The notes under the pieces are model-generated. The model was not told where the DNA came from. It was given only the letters and a program-made list of their open reading frames with translations, and searched no databases. Both the position numbers and the translations under genes were made by a program. From an uncultured Oscillospiraceae bacterium (lineage in GTDB: Bacteria > Bacillota > Clostridia > Oscillospirales > Oscillospiraceae), in NCBI GenBank assembly GCA_934589675.1, contig CAKTOF010000010.1, positions 1-64,000 of the forward strand: DNA of 64,000 bases, given 5' to 3'. Below are positions 59,001 to 64,000 of the stretch, piece after piece; the stretch's first letter is position 1; every line of letters begins with the position of its first letter.

Positions 59001-59557
59001 GCGGCGTTGACGCCGCTGTATGCTCCCATGTAGTTGAAACCATAGACGACACCGGAGATCGGCTGGCTGGCTTCGGCGGCGATGCTTCGCGTCATTTTGC
59101 CTTCCTGCGTGAAGTAAATATAATGGTCGCTCCACGAGGAATCTTCATAGAGGAAAACGTCAACGACGTCGCCCTGCTGCACGACTGCGCTGGAAGCGTA
59201 TTCGCCGCTGTATGCGCCGTTGATCGCGTGACCGGCAAAGCCGCTCAGACCGAAGATCGTAGATAGGGTGCTGTTTACGTAGTCAGAGGCGGTATCTTCG
59301 GTGAAACCGTCGCCGAATGTCAGCTTATGTGCGGCGACGACTGCGTCCAGCACGGTGGGGGAGGTCGATGCCTGCCCGATTCCGTAAGATGCCGCCAGTC
59401 CGGCCGAGACGGTGACGGACTGCGGGGCGACAATGAATTCGTTGCCGGACACGAAACTGAATGTGACAGTAACGCTATCCGCTGCCAGCGCGACCCCCGG
59501 CAGCAGGCCTGCGACGAGGCACAGAGCCAGGAGCAGGCTCAGGATTCTTTTTTTCAT
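55997..59557 (-). CDS. SLH-anchored transcobalamin-like surface protein (predicted cobalamin binder)
   Basis: 1186 residues. A signal peptide is followed by a first DUF4430-like domain (about 30-160; QQGDVVDVFLYEDSSWSDHY) and a carboxypeptidase-regulatory-like sandwich (about 165-240). Ig-like segments (about 260-570) follow, then an alpha/alpha-toroid (about 580-880; LVDALLAAQNKDDGSWDEWG, GVNYLASQMKDDGTFGSSAS). A second DUF4430 domain (about 905-1020; GDNSGWLYKVNGTAPNIGLT) precedes three SLH domains (about 1030-1186). Toroid plus DUF4430 in this order is the two-domain plan of human intrinsic factor and transcobalamin. A cobalamin riboswitch lies directly upstream. AAAGGAGAG precedes the ATG. 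Cobalamin binding itself is inferred. Confidence 0.8.
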   Translation of the reverse strand: MKKRILSLLLALCLVAGLLPGVALAADSVTVTFSFVSGNEFIVAPQSVTVSAGLAASYGIGQASTSPTVLDAVVAAHKLTFGDGFTEDTASDYVNSTLSTIFGLSGFAGHAINGAYSGEYASSAVVQQGDVVDVFLYEDSSWSDHYIYFTQEGKMTRSIAAEASQPISGVVYGFNYMGAYSGVNAAPVSGLTVSVLDTNGAATTIPPTTTDENGAFTLTIDTTGDYLLAATGPANGSRAIPGWCRVSVAGSITDEERAELVSADKAALSLAYVDGESLTLPTRGASGKTAIVWTSSHPASISEKGKVVKSTEAVEVTLTATISCGSLSDTKEFTFTVPALTADEAVARMNAAKAALNTNSLKPTEYSGESGGSYAYESVAVDVNILTKAQSILDEAAPGVVASLPSDFTGNSGFEADGTILYPSGYTKTHADISFDLALGSLSDRVNAYSVEIDTHSETKSEVIAAEMAKVTLDTILNGQSADQVTSTLKLPAGSSFGVEITWSSNNPAVTMTLGTSSSTGKLHKIIRPAYGQRDAVVTLTATFDYADTCKNYGICDAGPMPENNTLTFQITVPASTDKTPVDALMESIAHSYVDSAYEWVVMDMAAYAAYATATTNTTSASAKQTYINTAIASLQDSKATDTTYSKAILALSGLGIDAQQLYPVNSNTPVNAITGLSGITQSTSAWSAPYTLAAYNQGDYEGTTDYETALVDALLAAQNKDDGSWDEWGTIDTTANAIAGLAFYRDDARVDAAIEKGVNYLASQMKDDGTFGSSASANSCAMVIVGLCAAGVNPDTDSRFVKNGVSALDGLLSFALADNSGFWYLDNTKRNEIATEQGFRALIAASQVAATGKAYNIYDFSLNAASRTPGRATGAGEVVAPSEPDTDQTITVYFTLKATDSYWIPRTAVTVKSGSTVYHAFTKACDDAGLTYVGAETGYVRSITKGDTTLGEFLTGDNSGWLYKVNGTAPNIGLTSCSIAAGDEIVWFFTNDWTKEEGFMVPTTSDRFTDIAASLYRTDILWAAEKGLFSGVSKTEFLPERAITRGQLATVLYRLAGSPASAGEGFTDIREGSYCAPAAAWAAKTGVALGFADGSFHPGAPISRQQLAVMLYRAAKLLGIDTTEGGMVIREYSDYDAISDYAKPAMAWCVNAGLFAGENGRIDPAGAVTRGEAAAILHRLCKDAK

Positions 59558-59599
59558 GGTTTGCTCTCCTTTACAAAACAGAATTTTCGGTCATCTATC

Positions 59600-59641
59600 A
59601 AAAACGGCCGCAGCAGACCCATATCCGGGTCTGCTGCGGCC
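59600..59641 (-). terminator. Terminator platform of the cobalamin riboswitch
   Basis: On the minus strand a perfect 15-bp stem, GGCCGCAGCAGACCC with its complement (59606-59620 with 59627-59641), is followed by TTTTT. It lies between the riboswitch core and the start codon, the layout of a switch that shuts the operon off when cobalamin is bound. Confidence 0.85.
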
Positions 59642-59694
59642 AATGTTTCCACAGCAAAGCTGCGCGCCCGCTCCACGGGTGCGCTGAGCTTTTT

Positions 59695-59936
59695 CGCGCA
59701 AAGTCGGTCTCCTGACTTGCGATGGGGAAAGCGGGGCTTTCCTGCGGCCGGGCGCCTACCTTCTCAGGGCTTCCCAATGGCGACCTCACGGTCAGCGCCC
59801 GCAAAAACGGGCGACTTCGGCGCGGCCTCTCGCTTACAGGGCTGGCACGTTCCGGACTCAAACCGGATTCCCTCATCCCCGCGCCTGCAAAATGCAGCCA
59901 TGCGGCGGGGTCACGATGCGGCTTATGAACTTGGCT
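59695..59936 (-). promoter_or_regulatory. Cobalamin riboswitch (minus strand)
   Basis: The conserved parts can be read in order on the minus strand. They are GGGAATCCGGTTTGAGTCCGG, the variant CAGCCCTGTAAGCGAGAGGC, GGGAAGCCCTGAGAAGGTAG, and the B12 box AAGTCAGGAGACCGAC (at about 59699-59715 on plus as its complement). These match the cobalamin aptamer consensus. The element heads the operon ending at 50262. Confidence 0.9.
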
Positions 59937-59938
59937 CC

Positions 59939-59967
59939 ATCATAGCACAGGCCGCGCGCGTCCGCAA
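59939..59967 (-). promoter_or_regulatory. Promoter of the cobalamin operon
   Basis: On the minus strand TTGCGG (59967-59962), 17 bases, TATGAT (59944-59939); transcription would begin at the 5' edge of the riboswitch. Confidence 0.75.
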
Positions 59968-60103
59968 GATGATTTGTGCGCCGGTTTTCGACGAAAACCG
60001 GGCGAAGTGCTGCAAAATTTACAATTTGAGTTTGCGCAAACGAATCGGAAGTTATTCACACTGCCGAAAGTTTGCCGAGACAAACCTTTTTTCAGAAAAC
60101 CGA

Positions 60104-60190
60104 TTGACAAACCGGGCGGATGTGAGTATCATGGCAACTGGTTAGCAATGGCTAACCTTTCCTCATCCCAACAAGTTAGGGAATGCTAAT
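60104..60190 (+). promoter_or_regulatory. feo promoter with two DtxR-type operators
   Basis: TTGACA (60104-60109), 17 bases, TATCAT (60127-60132). Directly after it is a perfect inverted repeat GGTTAGC-AATG-GCTAACC (60140-60157) over the start site. A weaker copy GTTAGG-GAAT-GCTAAT follows at 60175-60190. They match the TTAG...CTAA style of DtxR/IdeR-type sites, and a DtxR-family gene ends the operon. Confidence 0.85.
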
Positions 60191-60223
60191 TGGGAAATTC
60201 AGAGCTTGGGAAGGATATGGCTT

Positions 60224-60436
60224 ATGATGCCTTTGACACTTGCTTCAGCGGGGGAAGAGAATATCATCAAAAAGATCGGCGGCAAGCCCGACGTCAAAAA
60301 GCATCTGGAAAACCTCGGCTTTGTCGTCGGCGGCAATGTGACGGTCATCACGCAGATGGGCGGCAACGTCATCGTGAACGTGAAAGAGGCCAGGATCGCG
60401 ATCAGCCGCGAGATGGCGCAGAAAATCATGATCTGA
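60224..60436 (+). CDS. feoA: FeoA-domain protein 1
   Basis: 70 residues, SH3-like beta barrel: MPLTLASAGEENIIKKIGGK, HLENLGFVVGGNVTVITQMG and a closing EARIAISREMAQKIMI. FeoA proteins bind the cytosolic G domain of FeoB and tune iron uptake. I start at ATG 60224, 10 bases after GGGAAGG; the next codon is also ATG. It is the first gene behind the operators. Confidence 0.88.
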   Translation: MMPLTLASAGEENIIKKIGGKPDVKKHLENLGFVVGGNVTVITQMGGNVIVNVKEARIAISREMAQKIMI

Positions 60437-60461
60437 CCGGAAGGAGAACAGGAGGAGCAAC

Positions 60462-60683
60462 ATGAACAATCTCAGACAGGTGAAGGTCGGCCAGACGGTG
60501 AAGGTCGTCAAGCTGCACGGCGAGGGCGCCGTCAAGCGCCGCATCATGGACATGGGTCTCACGCGCGGCGTCGAGGTCTCTGTCCGCAAGGTCGCCCCGC
60601 TCGGCGACCCGATCGAGGTCACGGTCCGCGGCTACGAGCTGTCGCTGCGCAAGGCCGACGCCGAGATGATCGAGGTCGAGTAA
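60462..60683 (+). CDS. feoA: FeoA-domain protein 2
   Basis: 73 residues, second FeoA: QVKVGQTVKVVKLHGEGAVK, RRIMDMGLTRGVEVSVRKVA and GYELSLRKADAEMIEVE. It is more typical of FeoA than the first copy. CAGGAGGAGC precedes the ATG. Two tandem feoA genes before feoB are common in Clostridia. Confidence 0.9.
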   Translation: MNNLRQVKVGQTVKVVKLHGEGAVKRRIMDMGLTRGVEVSVRKVAPLGDPIEVTVRGYELSLRKADAEMIEVE

Positions 60684-60832
60684 AGCTCGTCTCCGACGAG
60701 CTTATTTCAAATGAGACCCGCTTCGCTGGGCGCTCATTTGAGGGGGAACGCAGCCCGGCTGCGCGCACGCCCCGCGATGCGGGGCGCAAGCTCTGCGAGG
60801 CTTTTTTGAGCCTCGCAAATTTCAGTCAACAT

Positions 60833-60850
60833 GGTTAGCAAACGCTAATT
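60833..60850 (+). promoter_or_regulatory. Third DtxR-type operator, directly before feoB
   Basis: GGTTAGC-AAAC-GCTAATT, the same 7-4-7 layout as at 60140. It lies 20 bases before the feoB ATG, overlapping the leader next to AAAGGAG. A hairpin TGCGAGGC/GCCTCGCA (60794-60817) is just upstream. Confidence 0.75.
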
Positions 60851-60869
60851 AAAGGAGAAAACGGAACAT

Positions 60870-63374
60870 ATGGAACTGAGAATCGCCCTTGCGGGCAACC
60901 CGAACGCCGGTAAGACGACGCTGTTCAACGCGCTGACCGGCTCGAACCAGTTCGTCGGAAACTGGCCGGGCGTCACGGTTGAGAAAAAGGAAGGCAAGCT
61001 GAAAAAGCACAAGGACGTGACCATCACGGACCTGCCGGGCATCTACTCGCTCTCCCCGTACACGCTCGAGGAGGTCGTCGCACGAAACTACCTCATCGAC
61101 GAGCGCCCGGACGCCATCTTGAACATCGTCGACGGCACGAACCTCGAGCGCAACCTCTACCTCACAACGCAGCTCACCGAGCTGGGCATCCCGGTCGTCG
61201 TGGCCATCAACATGATGGACATGGTCAAGAAAAACGGCGACAAGATCAACGTCGCCGAGCTCTCGCGTGAGCTTGGCTGCAAGGTCGTTGAGATCTCCGC
61301 CCTCAAGGGCACGGGCATCATGGAGGCCGCCGAGGCCGCCATCGACGCGGCGAAAAACGCCAAGACCGTCCCGCTGCACACGTTCTCTGGCGTCGTCGAG
61401 CACGCCATCGCGCACATCGAGGAGGCGGCCGTACACAGCCTGCCCGCCGAGCAGCAGCGCTGGTACGCCATCAAGATCTTCGAGCGCGACGAGAAGGTCC
61501 TCTCCCGCCTGAATCTCGACCAGAGCGTCCTTGCTCACATCGAGGAGGACATCCGCGCCGCCGAGGAGGAGCTCGACGACGACGCCGAGTCCATCATCAC
61601 CAATGAGCGCTATGTCTACATCGCCTCCGTCATCCGGGGCTGCTACAAGAAAAAGAGCGCCGGAAAGCTGACGACGAGCGATAAGATCGACAAGGTCGTC
61701 ACCAACCGCTGGCTCGGCCTGCCGATCTTCGCGGTCATCATGTTCATCGTCTACTACGTCTCCATCACGACCGTCGGCGGCTGGGCGACCGACTGGGCCA
61801 ACGACGGCCTGTTCGGCGACGGCTGGCACCTGTTCGGCATCGGCTCGTCCGCGTATGGCGACGACGCCGACGAGTTCGCCGGCGCGAGCGAGGTCATAAA
61901 TGGCTTCATTGAGTACGCCGACGAAAACGGCGTGGATACTGAGTCCGTCGCTTCGGCGATCGACGCCGAGAGCGAGGACTTCGACGGTGCCGCCGCCGCT
62001 GCGGCGCTCAGCGAGTTCGCTTCCCAGTACGCCGACACCGACGAGGCCACCTACACGCTCGTCGACGAGGAGACGCTCGCCGAATCGACCGCGACCGCGA
62101 CCGGCGCCGACCTGCGCGAGGCCATCGACACCTACGCCTCCTACGGCGGCGAGGAGCCTGATCCGGCCGACTACGGCGTCTGGGTGCCAGGCGTCCCGGT
62201 GCTCGTCGAAAGCGGCCTTGAGAAGATCCACTGCGCCGACTGGCTGAGCGGCCTCATCCTCGACGGCATCGTCGCCGGCGTCGGCGCCGTCCTCGGCTTC
62301 GTCCCGCAGATGCTCGTGCTGTTCATCTTCCTCGCGTTCCTCGAGGCGTGCGGCTACATGGCACGCATCGCCTTCGTCCTCGACCGCGTCTTCCGCAAGT
62401 TCGGCCTGTCCGGCAAGAGCTTCATCCCGATGCTCATCGGCACCGGCTGCGGCATCCCGGGCATCATGGCCTCGCGCACCATTGAAAACGAGCGCGACCG
62501 CCGCATGACCATCATGACGACGACGTTCATCCCCTGCGGCGCGAAGCTGCCGTTCATCGCCATGATCGCGGGCGCCATCTTCGGCGGCGCGCCGTGGGTC
62601 GCCCCGCTGGCGTACTTCATCGGCATGGCTGCCATCATCGTCTCGGGCATCATCCTCAAAAAGACGAAGATGTTCGCCGGCGACCCGGCGCCGTTCGTCA
62701 TGGAGCTGCCGGCCTACCACCTGCCGACTGTCGGCAACGTCCTGCGCTCCATGTGGGAGCGTGCATGGTCGTTCATCAAGAAGGCCGGCACCGTCATCCT
62801 CCTGTCCACGATCGCCATCTGGTTCCTGAGCTACTTCGGCTGGGTCGACGGCAAGTTCGGCATGCTCTCGGAGGATCAGATCGACTCGTCCATCCTCGGC
62901 CACATCGGCTCGGTCATCGCCGTCATCTTCCAGCCGCTTGGCTGGGGCAACTGGCAGGCCGCCGTCGCGGCCATCACGGGCCTCGTCGCCAAGGAGAACA
63001 TCGTCGGCACGCTCGGCATCCTCTACGGCGCCTCCGGCTCGGCCTACGCCGCCATGGCCGCGGCCTTCACGCAGGTCTCCGGCATGAGCTTCCTCATCTT
63101 CAACCTGCTGTGCGCGCCGTGCTTTGCGGCCATGGGCGCCATCAAGCGTGAGATGAACAACGCCAAGTGGTTCTGGTTTGCCATCGGCTATCAGTGCGGC
63201 TTTGCCTACCTCGTCTCGCTCGTCGTCAACCAGCTCGGCCTTCTCTTCACGGGAAGCGTCCATGTCGTCGGCCTGATCGTGGCCATCGCGGTCATCGCGC
63301 TCGGCGTGTACATGCTCGTCCGCCCGTACAAGGAGGCGCAGACGCTGACGAAGACCGTCCGCGTGACGAAGTAA
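60870..63374 (+). CDS. feoB: Ferrous iron transporter FeoB
   Basis: 834 residues. The N-terminal G domain has GNPNAGKTTLFNALTGS (G1), GNWPGVTVEKK, DLPGIYSLSP (G3) and NMMD (G4). A membrane part with Gate motifs follows (FIPMLIGTGCGIPGIMASRT, FIPCGAKLPFIAMIAG) and about ten helices in all. It imports Fe2+. Residues about 318-440, after the first membrane helix, are a very acidic Ala/Asp/Glu-rich insertion absent from short FeoB proteins. Operator 60833 and operon context indicate repression by iron. Confidence 0.95.
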   Translation: MELRIALAGNPNAGKTTLFNALTGSNQFVGNWPGVTVEKKEGKLKKHKDVTITDLPGIYSLSPYTLEEVVARNYLIDERPDAILNIVDGTNLERNLYLTTQLTELGIPVVVAINMMDMVKKNGDKINVAELSRELGCKVVEISALKGTGIMEAAEAAIDAAKNAKTVPLHTFSGVVEHAIAHIEEAAVHSLPAEQQRWYAIKIFERDEKVLSRLNLDQSVLAHIEEDIRAAEEELDDDAESIITNERYVYIASVIRGCYKKKSAGKLTTSDKIDKVVTNRWLGLPIFAVIMFIVYYVSITTVGGWATDWANDGLFGDGWHLFGIGSSAYGDDADEFAGASEVINGFIEYADENGVDTESVASAIDAESEDFDGAAAAAALSEFASQYADTDEATYTLVDEETLAESTATATGADLREAIDTYASYGGEEPDPADYGVWVPGVPVLVESGLEKIHCADWLSGLILDGIVAGVGAVLGFVPQMLVLFIFLAFLEACGYMARIAFVLDRVFRKFGLSGKSFIPMLIGTGCGIPGIMASRTIENERDRRMTIMTTTFIPCGAKLPFIAMIAGAIFGGAPWVAPLAYFIGMAAIIVSGIILKKTKMFAGDPAPFVMELPAYHLPTVGNVLRSMWERAWSFIKKAGTVILLSTIAIWFLSYFGWVDGKFGMLSEDQIDSSILGHIGSVIAVIFQPLGWGNWQAAVAAITGLVAKENIVGTLGILYGASGSAYAAMAAAFTQVSGMSFLIFNLLCAPCFAAMGAIKREMNNAKWFWFAIGYQCGFAYLVSLVVNQLGLLFTGSVHVVGLIVAIAVIALGVYMLVRPYKEAQTLTKTVRVTK

Positions 63375-63413
63375 ACGCCCGCACGCACGTTTTTCAAAAT
63401 CGGAGGGATCAAA

Positions 63414-63593
63414 ATGCTGCATTGGCTGGCAAACAACTGGGGAACGATCCTCGTCGCCCTCGTCCTGCTCGCGGTCGTGGCGGTCATCGTGACCGCACAG
63501 ATCCGGAACCGGAAAAAGAAGGGCCCCTCCTGCGGCTGCGCAGGCTGCGCGGGCTGCGCATCGGGCTGCGGCTCGTGCCATCCGGGTAAATGA
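63414..63593 (+). CDS. FeoB-associated Cys-rich membrane protein
   Basis: 59 residues: one membrane helix (GTILVALVLLAVVAVIVTAQ), a basic RNRKKK stretch and a cytosolic tail with seven cysteines (CGCAGCAGCASGCGSCH). This small family sits directly behind feoB in many anaerobes and probably receives or senses Fe2+ at the inner side. GGAGGG precedes the ATG. Confidence 0.9.
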   Translation: MLHWLANNWGTILVALVLLAVVAVIVTAQIRNRKKKGPSCGCAGCAGCASGCGSCHPGK

Positions 63594-63596
63594 CCG

Positions 63597-63645
63597 GCCG
63601 GGGAGACGCGGACAGAACAGCCCGCGCCTCCCCGCTTTTTTTCAC
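63597..63645 (+). terminator. Probable terminator between the Cys-rich gene and the DtxR gene
   Basis: GGGGAGACGCGG and CCGCGCCTCCCC form an imperfect stem followed by seven T (to 63642). The DtxR ribosome binding site comes directly after, so part of the transcription may read through. Confidence 0.65.
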
Positions 63646-63658
63646 AGGAGGATACGCT

Positions 63659-64000
63659 ATGACGAACGGCGCGCAGATGCTCAGCGTGGCCAATCTCAAA
63701 TACCTGCTCGTCCTGCGCGAGCACGACCGCGACGGCAAAGGCGTCCGCTGCGTCGACGTGGCCGAGACGCTCGGCATCACGAAGCCGAGCGTGCATTCCA
63801 TGATGGGCACGCTCCAGCAGATGGAGCTGGTCGAAAAGCCGCGCTACGGCGTTGTCCGCTTCACGCCGGAGGGCCGCGCGCTTGCCGACCGCTATGCCGG
63901 CTGCCTCGACGTCATCTGCCGCCATCTGGGCAGCCTGCTGCCGCAGGAGACGGACGTGCGCGCAGTCTCATGCGCGCTGGCGGCGAAGATTTCGATCGGC
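63659..64000 (+). CDS. DtxR-family metal-dependent regulator (cut by window end)
   Basis: 114 residues are visible and the frame is still open at the end. The winged helix is RCVDVAETLGITKPSVHSMM, followed by GTLQQMELVEKPRYGVVRFT, and the metal-binding dimerisation domain begins (CLDVICRHLGSLL). DtxR proteins bind Fe2+ or Mn2+ and then repress uptake genes. CAGGAGGAT precedes the ATG. As the last gene of the feo operon it should act on the three inverted repeats upstream of feoA and feoB. Confidence 0.88.
   Translation, partial: MTNGAQMLSVANLKYLLVLREHDRDGKGVRCVDVAETLGITKPSVHSMMGTLQQMELVEKPRYGVVRFTPEGRALADRYAGCLDVICRHLGSLLPQETDVRAVSCALAAKISIG

Noticed and set aside
60849..63581. Open frame of about 900 codons opposite feoB
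   Set aside because: GC-rich DNA gives long antisense frames; feoB on the plus strand has all G motifs and membrane helices.

Overview
The window is GC-rich chromosomal DNA (by eye roughly 60-65% GC) from a low-complexity-envelope, Gram-positive-type anaerobe. Pointers are three surface proteins with SLH (S-layer homology) domains, lipoprotein signal peptides, ECF vitamin transporters, a DUF3842 protein, strong AGGAGG-type ribosome binding sites including several in front of TTG starts, and FeoB-type ferrous iron uptake. My best guess is a high-GC member of the Oscillospiraceae (Oscillibacter/Dysosmobacter-like gut Clostridia). That is inference; there is no 16S rRNA gene here.

Layout. 1-4862: the tail of a possible integrase, a large SLH surface protein and a divergent MerR-type regulator. 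4863-4995: initiator tRNA-fMet with its own promoter. 5006-12414: a 7.4 kb filamentous (inovirus-type) prophage bounded by a perfect 16-bp direct repeat, with HUH Rep, a run of tiny membrane proteins, a pIII-like adsorption protein, Zot/pI ATPase, a phage tRNA and an IS30-family transposase. 12565-33000: host housekeeping and accessory genes: MaoC-like protein, flavoprotein, three MATE exporters, aldehyde dehydrogenase, a small overlapping cluster (MBL, VOC, YgjP, HU-like), an ECF S component, DUF3842, a shikimate kinase-Nim fusion, GIY-YIG, DEAD-box helicase, asparaginase, thioesterase, an orphan pilin and pyruvate kinase. 33345-36461: a YtrA-type GntR/ABC operon with its operator. 37124-38962: a beta-helix protein without a signal peptide.

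39141-48499 is a phosphate regulon: Na/Pi cotransporter, phoU, pstBAC, pstS and phoPR. Three of its promoters carry PhoP-box-like repeats with exactly the same spacing. 48501-50216 is a MocR regulator divergent from an ECF S component, plausibly for vitamin B6.

50262-59967 is the most interesting region. A cobalamin riboswitch with a terminator platform heads an operon encoding an SLH-anchored protein that combines an alpha/alpha-toroid with transcobalamin-like DUF4430 domains. It is followed by a Cys-rich small-domain protein, a toroid-SLH protein, a DUF4430 lipoprotein, EcfT and an EcfA-EcfA-S fusion. Together these look like a bacterial, S-layer-tethered counterpart of the intrinsic factor/transcobalamin design, delivering corrinoids to an ECF importer.

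60104-64000 is a ferrous iron operon: feoA, feoA, feoB, a FeoB-associated Cys-rich protein and a DtxR-family regulator cut by the window end, with three matching inverted-repeat operators. Composite palindromic repeats are scattered in five intergenic regions, one of them inside the pst operon.
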